A DNA stretch of 21,931 nt from an uncultured Arcanobacterium sp. (GCF_947253055.1 NZ_CAMXYE010000014.1:1-21931), one strand, 5' to 3'. Positions 1 through 7,400 are shown, counted from the stretch's first letter. Notes: generated by a model not told the origin, from the sequence alone. Made by a program: numbers and translations.

Positions 1-72
1 TGGCTGAGCTATTCGCGCTGGCTGAGCTATTCGCGCTGGCTGAGCTATTCGCGCTGGCTGAGCTATTCGCGC
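1..72. repeat. 18-bp tandem repeat, four perfect copies, at the left edge
   Basis: Four identical copies of TGGCTGAGCTATTCGCGC run from base 1 to 72, and the array probably continues past the window edge. The last copy abuts CTAG at 72-75, which supplies TAG to greA on the minus strand and also a TAG on the plus strand in frame 1. Because 18 is a multiple of three, two plus frames stay open: frame 1 reads (WLSYSR)4 then stop at 73-75, and frame 3 reads (AELFAL)4 and stays open to TAA at 153-155. On the minus strand the unit reads GCGCGAATAGCTCAGCCA, which resembles the first 15 nt of a tRNA (TAGCTCAG at tRNA positions 8-15). There are no spacers, so it is not CRISPR. Whether it is coding, tRNA-derived or plain slippage cannot be settled here. 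Confidence 0.95.
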
Positions 73-545
73 TAGAAAGATTCAATTTTTTGTACTTCTA
101 CCTGGAATTCTTTTCCGTTCGGAGCGGTGTAGGCAGCTTTATCTCCTACTTTTAATCCCATAATCGAAGCCCCCAAAGGAGCAGATTCCGGATAGACGGG
201 AATATCTAAATCAGCGGCCGCTTCCCTCGACCCCAGCAAAAACTTTTTCTCTTTTCCGTTCACCACCGCGGTGATAATTAAACCGGGCGCCACCACTTCC
301 GCCGAGGTGGGTGCTTCCCCTACTTCGGCGTGCTCCAGCAGATAGGTGAGTTCCTGAATTCGCCCTTCCATCTTCGACTGTTCCTCGCGAGCTGCATGGT
401 AGCCGCCGTTTTCGCGTAAATCTCCTTCGGAACGTGCCGCCTCAATACGAGCCGCAATCTCAGTGCGTCCGGTGGTCTTTAGGCGCTCCAACTCTGCATT
501 TAAGCGGTCGAAAGTACTCTGTGAGAGCCAAGTTGTATCTGCCAT
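72..545 (-). CDS. greA: Transcription elongation factor GreA
   Basis: The 157-aa product rescues backtracked RNA polymerase by inserting an N-terminal coiled coil into the secondary channel and stimulating cleavage of the nascent RNA. Residues 1 to about 75 form the predicted coiled-coil hairpin. The tip motif GDLRENGGYHAAREEQ carries the acidic Asp and Glu known to be needed for cleavage in GreA proteins, and the GGYHAA form is typical of actinobacteria. Residues from about 80 on match the FKBP-like C-terminal domain, ending in GLKVGDKAAYTAPNGKEFQVEV. Length is normal for the family. The ATG at 545 is preceded by a strong Shine-Dalgarno sequence (GAGGAGAAAG). It is transcribed divergently from mca, and its stop codon touches the 18-bp tandem array. 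Identification is secure. Confidence 0.97.
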   Translation of the reverse strand: MADTTWLSQSTFDRLNAELERLKTTGRTEIAARIEAARSEGDLRENGGYHAAREEQSKMEGRIQELTYLLEHAEVGEAPTSAEVVAPGLIITAVVNGKEKKFLLGSREAAADLDIPVYPESAPLGASIMGLKVGDKAAYTAPNGKEFQVEVQKIESF

Positions 546-718
546 CGCTTTCTCCTCTTACTCCGCCGGCTATATTCTGCTTTATTCCGCGGGAAGCTAT
601 TTTTCCAGAGCAGCTATTTCTGCCCTGCCGCCTGTGTGCTTACGAATACTCAATAATAGAACGTTAAAAAAAGTTTTTCTACTTATCTATTTCCTCCTTC
701 CACATTTCTGGTCATTTA

Positions 719-830
719 CATTTCGGGGTGGTTCTTATTTCTTGCGTGCGTTATTTTCGGGTGTTCGTTATTTTTCTGGTGTGTGCATTTTTGGATATTC
801 ACCTTTTGGGCGTTCACCTCTTCGGCGTTC
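719..830. repeat. Degenerate ~15-bp repeat in the greA-mca gap
   Basis: The 393-bp divergent gap 546-938 holds no convincing gene. Its middle is a T-rich, loosely repeated stretch with units such as GTGTTCGTTATTTTTCTG, TATTCACCTTTTGG, GCGTTCACCTCTTCG and GCGTTCGCG. The mean period is about 15 bp. Read in plus frames it gives five-residue periodicity (for example FGYSP FGRSP LRRSR), which superficially recalls pentapeptide repeats. The open frames overlap the greA start and lack a ribosome binding site, so I treat it as non-coding. The rest of the gap should contain the greA and mca promoters, but I cannot place a confident -35/-10 pair. Confidence 0.5.
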
Positions 831-938
831 GCGCAAAGCAGCTTGGGAGGAGAAAATTGCGAAGAATCGGCAGGGTGGATAGAGTTTCAGAGGAAAGTAG
901 TAGAAATTTGTGAAAGATAGATAAGCTGAGGAGAATAA

Positions 939-1820
939 TTGGCTACGGAAAAACGCCTGCTCGTTGTACATGCTCATCCCGACGATGAAGCGTCTAAAGG
1001 AGCGGGCACGGCGGCAAAATACGCTCAGCAGGGGCGCGTGCGCATTGTGACCTGTACGGGTGGAGAGCGGGGAGATATTCTCAACCCGTACCTAAAAATT
1101 ACGCCGGAACTGGAGCAGGATTTAGTGGAGGTACGCCGCGGAGAAATGGCGGCGGCAGCGGCTGCTTTGGGGGTAGAGCACACTTGGCTCGGATTTATTG
1201 ATTCGGGATTACCTACGGGAGATCCCTTGCCGCCGGTGCCGGAGGGTTCTTTTGCGGCGATTTCGCTAGATGAACCAATACGGCGTCTAACGGCAGAAAT
1301 CAGAGAATTTCGCCCGCAGGTACTTATTTGCTACGACGAAAGCGGCGGATACCCGCATCCAGATCATATTCGAGCTCATGAAGTAGCTGTGGGTGCCTAT
1401 CGAGCGGCAGCTGATGCGAATTATGCTCCTGAACTGGGAGAGCCGTGGCAGATTACAAAAGTCTACTACGATATTTCGCTTTCGCGGCGCCGTATGCGCG
1501 CCTTGCATGAGGGACTGCTGGCGCGAGGGAAAGAGAGCCCCTTAGAAGTTTGGTTTACGCGACATTCACATGAGCCGCGACCGGAAGAACTCCCTGCTAG
1601 TGCGCGTATAGACGTAGCTGAGTTTTTTTCGCAACGCGATGCGGCGTTACGTGCGCATCAGACGCAGATTTCTCCCGATAGTACCTTTTTTGCGGTGCCA
1701 CGCGATATAGAGGCAGAAATTTGGCCGTGGGAAGAGTTTCATCTCGCTTTTTCGCAGGTAGGAATGCCGAAGGAAATGGAAAGTGACCTCTTTGCCCGTA
1801 TAGCAGAAATCGAAAGCTAA
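939..1820 (+). CDS. mca: Mycothiol S-conjugate amidase (Mca)
   Basis: The 293-aa cytosolic zinc amidase hydrolyses mycothiol S-conjugates of electrophiles and antibiotics to a mercapturic acid plus GlcN-Ins, completing mycothiol-dependent detoxification. The N-terminal HAHPDDE (His13, Asp16) and HPDH at 140-143 are the zinc and catalytic motifs of the LmbE/MshB/Mca family. TGGERGDILNP, EHTWLGFIDSGLPTGDP and the near-terminal FSQRDAALRAHQTQI favour Mca over the related deacetylase MshB, which has different sequences there. The start is TTG at 939, chosen because GAGGAG at 928-933 lies five bases upstream and the product then begins just before the conserved strand. Its presence implies a mycothiol-producing actinobacterium. 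It is divergent from greA, as in mycobacteria. Confidence 0.95.
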   Translation: MATEKRLLVVHAHPDDEASKGAGTAAKYAQQGRVRIVTCTGGERGDILNPYLKITPELEQDLVEVRRGEMAAAAAALGVEHTWLGFIDSGLPTGDPLPPVPEGSFAAISLDEPIRRLTAEIREFRPQVLICYDESGGYPHPDHIRAHEVAVGAYRAAADANYAPELGEPWQITKVYYDISLSRRRMRALHEGLLARGKESPLEVWFTRHSHEPRPEELPASARIDVAEFFSQRDAALRAHQTQISPDSTFFAVPRDIEAEIWPWEEFHLAFSQVGMPKEMESDLFARIAEIES

Positions 1821-1836
1821 TTTACCGCGGCGAAGA

Positions 1837-1926
1837 TTTTCGTCTACTGGGTGCACATTCTGTTTACTAGGTGCAGTTTTCGTGTACTAAGTGCTTCGTG
1901 TACTAAATGCTTCGTCTACTGGATGA
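1837..1926. repeat. Degenerate tandem repeat between mca and the hemolysin III gene
   Basis: Five imperfect copies of a motif of the form TTcgTnTACTnnrTGC occur about 16 to 21 bp apart, with cores at 1841 (CGTCTACTGGGTGC), 1860, 1881 (CGTGTACTAAGTGC), 1897 (CGTGTACTAAATGC) and 1913 (CGTCTACTGGATGA). They fill the gap between two convergent genes. No GC-rich hairpin with a T-run is visible. The sequence is unrelated to the repeats in the other gaps of this window. Confidence 0.75.
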
Positions 1927-1941
1927 GGGATGCACTTCCCG

Positions 1942-2595
1942 TTATTGGATAGCACAGAGGGCTAACCAGATGGCTACAGCGTGGCAAGCATAGCCAGCTA
2001 CCGTGCCGAGATGGAAAAATTCGTGGAATCCAAAATACTTGGGCCAGGGGTTGGGCCAGCGGAATGCATAGCAGAGCGCTCCGATTGTATAGGCTAAACC
2101 GCCGGCAAAAAGTAACCAAACTACGGCGGGGTGGCCATTTCTCCAGAAATCCGGCAAAAACCAGAGTGCCACCCAGCCGAGGGCGATATAGAGAGATACG
2201 TAGAGGGCGCGCGGTGCATTCATCCACAATATGCGCATAGTCATCCCTACTATGGCTCCTATCCAGACTATGCTCAACACTAGCCGAGCGCGCGCGGGAG
2301 TAAGTAGCAGCACCGATAGCGGTGTATAGGTACCGGCGATTAATAAAAAGATATTGGAGTGGTCGAGGCGGCGGAAAATTCCCCATACTTTGGGGCTCCA
2401 AGTGCCGAGATGATAAGTAGCGGAGCAGCCAAATAGTATTAGCCCAGCTAAACCGTAGATAGCTATAGCTACGTGTGGGGCAGTGCCGGCGGCGAAAATA
2501 AAGAGCAATATCGAATTAGCGAGCGCTAAGGGAGTAGCGCCTAGATGAATCCAGCCGCGAGCTTTAGGTTTTGCTTCGTCGGGAGTGCGCGACAT
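1942..2595 (-). CDS. Hemolysin III / PAQR family membrane protein
   Basis: This 217-aa integral membrane protein belongs to the YqfA/hemolysin III (PAQR) family. Bacterial members have seven predicted membrane helices; the biochemical function is unsettled, although the fold is related to zinc-dependent ceramidase-like adiponectin receptors. Visible family motifs are CSATYHLG, RRLDHSNIFLLIAGTYTP and the C-terminal FHEFFHLGTVAGYACHA. The conserved His and Asp residues of these motifs form the proposed metal site, and the hydrophobic segments between them fit seven helices. The ATG at 2595 follows a good Shine-Dalgarno (AGAGGA). A possible -10 TATACT lies at 2624-2619 on the minus strand with a poor -35. 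The related Rv1085c sits at the same place in M. tuberculosis. Hemolytic activity should not be assumed. Confidence 0.9.
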   Translation of the reverse strand: MSRTPDEAKPKARGWIHLGATPLALANSILLFIFAAGTAPHVAIAIYGLAGLILFGCSATYHLGTWSPKVWGIFRRLDHSNIFLLIAGTYTPLSVLLLTPARARLVLSIVWIGAIVGMTMRILWMNAPRALYVSLYIALGWVALWFLPDFWRNGHPAVVWLLFAGGLAYTIGALCYAFRWPNPWPKYFGFHEFFHLGTVAGYACHAVAIWLALCAIQ

Positions 2596-2735
2596 CTTTT
2601 TCCTCTGTTGTAGTGCTTAGTATATGCGTCCAGCCTTTAGAATACGCTTCTCTTTCTATACGGTAAACCGGAGCTGCCGGGGTAAATAATAGAGAAAATA
2701 GACAGTAAAAATTACTTGTTTCGCAACCATCGTCT

Positions 2736-2741
2736 TAAAAT
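2736..2741 (+). promoter_or_regulatory. Candidate -10 element for uppS
   Basis: TAAAAT lies 55 bases before the uppS start, with TTACTT at 2712-2717 as a weak -35 at 18-bp spacing. The surrounding AT-rich stretch stands out within the 200-bp gap between the hemolysin III gene and uppS. The assignment is tentative. Confidence 0.3.
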
Positions 2742-2795
2742 AAAAGATAGAGTGAAGCATACTTATTTAGCGCTGAAATGAGAGGAGCAAACAAG

Positions 2796-3557
2796 ATGTG
2801 GATTCCTAATTTTGTGTACTCTCTCTATGAGCACAGCCTTATCCAGCAGATCGATAAAACTAATATCCCGCAGCACGTAGGAATTATTTTAGATGGAAAT
2901 CGCCGGTGGGCAAATTCTCTCGGTATGACTGCCTCAAGTGGGCATCGCAAGGGTGCTTATCATGTGACGGAGGTGCTGGAGTGGTGCGAAGAAGCGCATA
3001 TTAAACTGGTGACTCTCTGGATGCTCTCTACCGATAATTTAAAGCGAGCTGAAGCTGAGCTAGCGGAGTTGCTCGATATTATCGCTGATCTGATAGAGGA
3101 TATGGCGAAATCCCAACGGTGGGAGTTGCGAGTACTCGGAGATTTAGATCTATTGCCGCCGGAAATCTCGGCGCGGATAAAAAAGGCCGTCGCCGCTACT
3201 TCTAGTGGCGGGAAAATGCAGGTAAATGTAGCTATCGGCTACGGGGGGCGGCAAGAAATCACCAATGCGGTGCGCAGATATCTTTCGGAGCAGGCCGCGC
3301 AAGGTAAAGAGCTGGGTGAAGTGGCGCATTCGATTACCGTAAGTGATATTACCGAGCATATGTATACCCGCGGGCAGCCAGATCCGGATCTAATTATTCG
3401 CACTTCGGGAGAGCAAAGATTAAGCGGATTTTTGCTGTGGCAGACGGTGCACACGGAGTTCTATTTTTGCGAAACTTTCTGGCCAGATTTTCGGCGCACC
3501 GATTTCTTGCGGGCTTTGCGCGATTTTTCGGCGCGCGAACGCCGCATGGGCGCATAA
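2796..3557 (+). CDS. uppS: Short-chain cis-prenyltransferase (UppS family, Rv1086-like)
   Basis: The enzyme condenses isopentenyl diphosphate with an allylic diphosphate in the Z configuration, feeding polyprenyl phosphate carriers of the cell wall. The signature GIILDGNRRWA carries the catalytic Asp; HRKGA, LLSTDNLKR-like MLSTDNLKRAEAEL, NVAIGYGGRQEI and PDPDLIIRTSGEQRLSGFLLWQ are all present. The N-terminus (WIPNFVYSLYEHSL) and the whole layout match mycobacterial Rv1086, which makes Z,E-farnesyl diphosphate, better than long-chain UppS, so a short-chain product is likely but not shown. I prefer ATG 2796 (253 aa) over the upstream in-frame ATG 2778, because AGAGGAG at 2781-2787 would lie inside the longer form and is correctly placed for 2796. 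Confidence 0.93.
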   Translation: MWIPNFVYSLYEHSLIQQIDKTNIPQHVGIILDGNRRWANSLGMTASSGHRKGAYHVTEVLEWCEEAHIKLVTLWMLSTDNLKRAEAELAELLDIIADLIEDMAKSQRWELRVLGDLDLLPPEISARIKKAVAATSSGGKMQVNVAIGYGGRQEITNAVRRYLSEQAAQGKELGEVAHSITVSDITEHMYTRGQPDPDLIIRTSGEQRLSGFLLWQTVHTEFYFCETFWPDFRRTDFLRALRDFSARERRMGA

Positions 3558-3560
3558 AAT

Positions 3561-3628
3561 TAACTATGTGCCTACCGTGAATTTTTAACTTTGTGCCTAC
3601 CGTGAATCTACAGCGAATTTACAGCGCG
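3561..3628. repeat. Two tandem duplications after uppS
   Basis: Two copies of a 25-bp unit sharing the core TGTGCCTACCGTGAAT start at 3561 and 3586 and differ at only two or three positions. They are followed at once by a second, shorter duplication with core (T)TACAGCG at about 3607 and 3618. The second copy of that shorter repeat runs into the last codons and stop of the PfkB-like gene. The array lies between two convergent genes, and no terminator hairpin is evident. Confidence 0.85.
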
Positions 3629-4509
3629 CCTACGGAGTAATCTTCTGATTTAGCGGAAATTTCTTTCCGAGTAGGTAAGTGTTCTCCGTACTGGCTGAGA
3701 GAAATTCCGGCTGCGGTAGCTCCGTAAGAACCTAAGGATACTAATGCTGCCTTGGAAAGATTGCGAATACCGTTTATTTCTTCTCTTCCGAGCACGCTGA
3801 GGCGTGCTAAACCATCAATAAATGCCGCCATAAGAGAATCTTCAGCCCCGCTTGAATCAGCTATCCGCACTTCGGCACTCGGAATAGTGATTTGGTGGCG
3901 CGAAGTGTAAAGCTGTAATCCGGATTCGTGCTGGGAGATTAGCGCTAAAGAGACGCCTTTTGCCAAAATTTGCTGAGCTACTTTTTCGAGGTTATTTTCT
4001 TGGTAGAGAATAGCTAAATCTTTTGCCTGCGCTTTTAATACGTCGATAAAAGGTAAATAAGATTCGAATTGAGCGCGTAGTTGCGTGGAGTTCTTTTCCG
4101 CATCCGCTGGCAGATTTAAATTATAAGAAATAGTGGCATAGGGGTGATACAGCTTTATCCACTCTGCGCTCGGGGTGGAGATATTTTTGCTTGACGCAGG
4201 AGCATCTTCGCAATAAGAATTTGCTTTACTCGATTCGATATGCACGAGAAGTGGCGCAGCGGTGGGAATATCCGCCCGCGCCGTGGATGGATTGTAAATT
4301 TTTATCGCATTTTCTTGGCAATATTGAATAATTTGGGTATTTAACTCCGTATTTTCTAAAGCTGGGAGCAGCAGAGAAACTGCCCGCCCGAGGCGCGCTA
4401 AGCCGGTAGCTATATTTAGCGAAGTCCCGCCGGTAAGTGGAGCAGATTTTTCCCAAGCCGCAGCTGTAAAAAGCTGTGGCGGATCTTCTCCAATGACGAG
4501 AAAAGTCAT
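3619..4509 (-). CDS. PfkB-family carbohydrate kinase, divergent
   Basis: The 296-aa product is a ribokinase/PfkB fold protein, predicted to phosphorylate a small sugar or nucleoside with ATP; the substrate cannot be read from sequence. GGTSLNIATGLARLG at 27-41 matches the N-terminal substrate-binding signature. DSSGAEDSLMAAFIDGL at 218-234 matches the C-terminal signature DTxGAGDxFxxG and keeps the catalytic Asp224, but its anion-hole glycine is replaced by Glu223. The middle (about 70-150) is poorly conserved and lacks a clear lid. It starts with an ATGA overlap on the xseB stop, so it is translationally coupled to the exonuclease VII genes. The role could be redundant or weakly active; an inactive paralogue is possible. 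Confidence 0.82.
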   Translation of the reverse strand: MTFLVIGEDPPQLFTAAAWEKSAPLTGGTSLNIATGLARLGRAVSLLLPALENTELNTQIIQYCQENAIKIYNPSTARADIPTAAPLLVHIESSKANSYCEDAPASSKNISTPSAEWIKLYHPYATISYNLNLPADAEKNSTQLRAQFESYLPFIDVLKAQAKDLAILYQENNLEKVAQQILAKGVSLALISQHESGLQLYTSRHQITIPSAEVRIADSSGAEDSLMAAFIDGLARLSVLGREEINGIRNLSKAALVSLGSYGATAAGISLSQYGEHLPTRKEISAKSEDYSVGAL

Positions 4510-4901
4510 TCTGCTACTCCGTCTGAGTTAGGTACTCCGTCTGGGGCCATTGCCTCGTTTAAATTTTCCGCTTCGGCGCGCGCTGCTTCGAGCCGGGCGC
4601 GGGCACTATCTAACCATTCTTGGCAGCGCTTCCCGAGTGCTTCTCCCAGTTCCCAGAGTTGGAGCGAATCTTCCAAAGAGATATTTCCCGCCTCTAAACT
4701 CCGCACTATTTCCGCTAATTTATCGCGTGCTTCTTCGTAGCTCAGCTGCGCTATTTGGGATTCTAGAGCTTGGGTACGTGCTGATTTAGCCGCCCCCGCA
4801 GATTTAGTTGTTTTTGCAGATTTAGCTGCCGCTGCTGATTTAGTTTCTCCAGCTGCTGGCGCTGCTTTAGAAGGAGAATTATCTCCGGGAGTAGTTTCCA
4901 T
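4506..4901 (-). CDS. xseB: Exodeoxyribonuclease VII small subunit
   Basis: The 131-aa product is the small subunit that assembles on XseA to form exonuclease VII, which degrades single-stranded DNA from both ends. The family core is at residues 52-110 (LSYEEARDKLAEIVRSLEAG, then SLEDSLQLWELGEAL and QEWLDSARARLEAA). The family is usually about 75-90 aa. The extra 45 N-terminal residues are Lys/Ala/Ser-rich and contain an in-frame tandem hexapeptide xxxKSA, encoded by an 18-bp repeat. The xseA stop is two bases upstream and the downstream kinase overlaps by four bases, so the three genes form an operon. A later start is possible in principle, but no other Met precedes the core. Confidence 0.93.
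   Translation of the reverse strand: METTPGDNSPSKAAPAAGETKSAAAAKSAKTTKSAGAAKSARTQALESQIAQLSYEEARDKLAEIVRSLEAGNISLEDSLQLWELGEALGKRCQEWLDSARARLEAARAEAENLNEAMAPDGVPNSDGVAE
4780..4851 (-). repeat. In-frame 18-bp tandem repeat inside xseB
   Basis: Four 18-bp units, each containing gc(t/a)GATTTAG on the plus strand, begin at 4780, 4798, 4816 and 4834. On the coding strand they specify successive hexapeptides ending in KSA (AAAKSA, KTTKSA, GAAKSA and a related ETKSA). The result is a basic, flexible tail before the conserved XseB core. Period and copy number equal those of the array at 1-72, although the sequences are unrelated. Confidence 0.88.
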
Positions 4902-4903
4902 TT

Positions 4904-6157
4904 TTAACTCTCTTCATCTGCTAGTACGGATAGGGAAATTTTCCCATCATAGAGAAGGGCAGCAATATGTGTACCGGGTATTGCTTCCGCCTGGCGGCAT
5001 AAAATTTCTCCACGATCTTTCTGAAGAATACTGTAGCCGCGTTTTAACGTAGAACTTGGGGACAAAGTCCGAAGTTTCGCTAATTCGGCCCCAATCTGGG
5101 CATTTTCTTTAGTCAATATGTGCTCACAGCTAGTGCGAATACGAAACAGTAAATTTTCTAAGTGATCGGCACGCGGAACCAATAAAGCCTGGAGCGGATC
5201 CTGCAATGTGGGATGGCTGCGCAGCAGCAGCTGTTCATTTTCCGCTCGGGCGAGCTGGTTTTCCATAAGTTGCCGGCCTGCCGCAAGTGCCGTCTGTATT
5301 TTTTCAGTCTCTTCCGCTACATCTGGCACCACTCGCCGCGCTGCATCGGTAGGAGTGGATGCTCGTACATCTGCCACATAGTCTAGGAGTGGATTATCGG
5401 TTTCGTGGCCAATAGCAGAAATTATTGGAGTGTGGGCTTGGGCGGCGGCGCGCACCAGCATTTCTTCAGAAAAAGGCAATAAATCTTCCACCGATCCGCC
5501 GCCGCGCGTAATGATTATTACCTCTACTTCTTCCTGCGCATCGAGTTCTTGCAAGGCCGCAGTGACTTCCGCAGCGCAAGATTTTCCTTGTACCGCCACT
5601 TCTCTAATTACGAATTGGGCAGATGGCCAACGGGCGGTGGCATTCACCAATACATCGTGTTTTGCTTTGGCGTTTCTTCCGCAGATTAATCCGATGCGGC
5701 GCGGGAGAAAAGGGAGCGGCAGTTTTCGCTCTGGTGCGAAGAGGCCTTCGGCGGTGAGGCGTTGTTTCAGTTCGGCGATACGCGCCAATAAATCGCCTAA
5801 ACCGACTGGGCGCACTTCGCGGGCGAAAAGTGTAAAAGATCCATTTACTTCCCAGTAGTCCGGCTTTGCCAATACCACTACCCGTGCCCCCGCTGTGATA
5901 TCTTTCGGCAGCCCGGAGCTAAAGATTTTTACCGGTATTGAAGCTTTTTCCTGTAAATCAGCTAGTTTAAAAAATTGTACTTTAGCGCCGGGGCGCGGGG
6001 TGAATTCTAAAATTTCTCCCTCTACCCAGCAGCCCGGCATTTGCGCAATATATTCGTGAATTTTTGCCGAAAGCAGGCGCAAGGGCCACGGATGCTCGGC
6101 GGTGGTTTGCATAGCGAGGGGTGGTAACCCAGCTGGAACCGGTACAGAAGTATTCAC
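4904..6157 (-). CDS. xseA: Exodeoxyribonuclease VII large subunit
   Basis: The 417-aa catalytic subunit of exonuclease VII cleaves single-stranded DNA to oligonucleotides and works with XseB. Residues about 20-115 form the OB-fold DNA-binding domain (WPLRLLSAKIHEYI, CWVEGEI). The catalytic region begins at RRIGLICGRNAKAKHDVL and contains the hallmark VIIITRGGGSVEDLLPFSEE, ISAIGHETDNPLLDYVADVRASTPTDAA. The C-terminal third is predicted coiled coil and ends in the typical LKRGYSILQK. It starts at GTG 6157. No clear Shine-Dalgarno is present; TAAAAAT lies about six bases upstream, which loosely resembles the leaderless promoters elsewhere in this window. It is divergent from ispH, a common actinobacterial arrangement. 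Confidence 0.96.
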   Translation of the reverse strand: MNTSVPVPAGLPPLAMQTTAEHPWPLRLLSAKIHEYIAQMPGCWVEGEILEFTPRPGAKVQFFKLADLQEKASIPVKIFSSGLPKDITAGARVVVLAKPDYWEVNGSFTLFAREVRPVGLGDLLARIAELKQRLTAEGLFAPERKLPLPFLPRRIGLICGRNAKAKHDVLVNATARWPSAQFVIREVAVQGKSCAAEVTAALQELDAQEEVEVIIITRGGGSVEDLLPFSEEMLVRAAAQAHTPIISAIGHETDNPLLDYVADVRASTPTDAARRVVPDVAEETEKIQTALAAGRQLMENQLARAENEQLLLRSHPTLQDPLQALLVPRADHLENLLFRIRTSCEHILTKENAQIGAELAKLRTLSPSSTLKRGYSILQKDRGEILCRQAEAIPGTHIAALLYDGKISLSVLADEES

Positions 6158-6290
6158 TCTTCTATTTTTACCTTAAAATAAGGCAGTAATCTTCTTCTTG
6201 GGTGGCAATTCCAGAAGAGAAATACAGGAAACACTCCGGCAATAGTAGGCTAGAGGTAGATATTTGAAAATAAAGAGAGGGCAATAAACT

Positions 6291-7385
6291 ATGAGTGCAG
6301 AAGAGATTTCTTTAGCGGGAGCTTCTGCTTTTCCCGCAGAGGTGCCTTCTGCTGGTTCGGCGCAGGAAAAGAAAATACTTCTCGCCACTCCGCGCGGTTA
6401 CTGTGCGGGAGTGGATAGAGCAGTAGACGCCGTAGAAAAAGCTCTGGAACTCTACGGAGCTCCTATCTATGTGCGTAAAGAGATTGTGCACAATAAATTC
6501 GTGGTAGAAACCCTCTCCCGCCGCGGAGCAATTTTTGTAAACGAAACAGATGAAGTCCCCGAAGGGGCGCGAGTAGTTTTTTCTGCCCACGGAGTGGCTC
6601 CGCTGGTACATAAACAGGCAGAAGCGCGTAACTTATTGACTATCGATGCCACTTGCCCGCTAGTGACTAAAGTACATAAGCAAGCTATTCGCTTTGCTGA
6701 TTCGGATTACGATATTCTCCTCATCGGCCACGAAGGTCACGAAGAAGTAGAAGGTACCCAGGGGGAAGCTCCTGATCATATTCAAGTGGTAAATGGCCCA
6801 GCAGATGTAGATAAGGTGCAGGTACGTGATGAAAATCGGGTGGTTTGGATATCGCAGACTACGCTTTCCGTAGATGAAACCATGAAGATAGTGGAGCTAT
6901 TGCGGAAAAAGTTTCCGAATCTGATTGATCCGCCCTCCGGAGATATTTGCTACGCTACGCAAAATCGGCAGGGAGCGGTAAAAGAGCTAGCCGCCAAATC
7001 AGAAGTAGTGATAGTGGTCGGTTCAGCCAATTCTTCTAATTCGGTGCGGTTGCGGGAAGTTGCTTTAGAAGCCGGAGCGGAGCGCGCCTATCGAGTGGAT
7101 AAAGCAGACGAATTACAAGCGGAGTGGTTCGCGGGAGTGCAAGCAGTGGGGGTCACCTCGGGAGCTTCCGTACCAGAGATACTCGTGCGGGAAGTGATAG
7201 AGCACCTGCAAGAACTCGGCTATAGCGCCATAGAGAATATAAAGACGGTGCAGGAAGATGTACGCTTTTCTTTGCCGAAAAATTTACGGGCGGATTTGCA
7301 GCGCGCCGGAGTGCAAGTAGATAAACCGCATCGCCCGCGCGCCAAAGGAGTGGAAATATCTAATGCGCGCAATGCGCCGCTGTAG
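6291..7385 (+). CDS. ispH: 4-hydroxy-3-methylbut-2-enyl diphosphate reductase (IspH/LytB)
   Basis: The 364-aa iron-sulfur enzyme performs the last step of the MEP isoprenoid pathway, reducing HMBPP to isopentenyl and dimethylallyl diphosphate. The three [4Fe-4S] ligands are Cys38 in TPRGYCAGVDRAV, Cys122 in DATCPLVTKVHKQ and Cys220 in GDICYATQNRQGAV. The substrate-binding IGHEGHEEVEGT and SANSSNSVRL motifs are also present. About 27 N-terminal residues precede the conserved start, and the C-terminal 30 residues (LRADLQ..KPHRPRAKG) are an actinobacterial-type extension. ATG 6291 follows AGAGAGG at 6274-6280. Products of this enzyme supply the uppS-encoded prenyltransferase in the same window. 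It is convergent with rmuC, 15 bp away. Confidence 0.97.
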   Translation: MSAEEISLAGASAFPAEVPSAGSAQEKKILLATPRGYCAGVDRAVDAVEKALELYGAPIYVRKEIVHNKFVVETLSRRGAIFVNETDEVPEGARVVFSAHGVAPLVHKQAEARNLLTIDATCPLVTKVHKQAIRFADSDYDILLIGHEGHEEVEGTQGEAPDHIQVVNGPADVDKVQVRDENRVVWISQTTLSVDETMKIVELLRKKFPNLIDPPSGDICYATQNRQGAVKELAAKSEVVIVVGSANSSNSVRLREVALEAGAERAYRVDKADELQAEWFAGVQAVGVTSGASVPEILVREVIEHLQELGYSAIENIKTVQEDVRFSLPKNLRADLQRAGVQVDKPHRPRAKGVEISNARNAPL

Positions 7386-7400
7386 GGATTGCAGAGATAC

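Noticed and set aside
1..72. CRISPR array
   Set aside because: Copies are contiguous with no spacers and only 18 bp long.
463..882. Open plus-strand frame (139 codons) across the greA start and the greA-mca gap
   Set aside because: It overlaps greA antisense, has no ribosome binding site and a low-complexity translation; the periodicity is better explained as repeat DNA.
2778..2795. Upstream ATG as the uppS start
   Set aside because: The Shine-Dalgarno sequence would fall inside the coding region, and the added residues are not part of the family.
5430..5858. Antisense frame (142 codons) inside xseA
   Set aside because: Covers the conserved catalytic part of xseA and has no recognisable domain or start signals.
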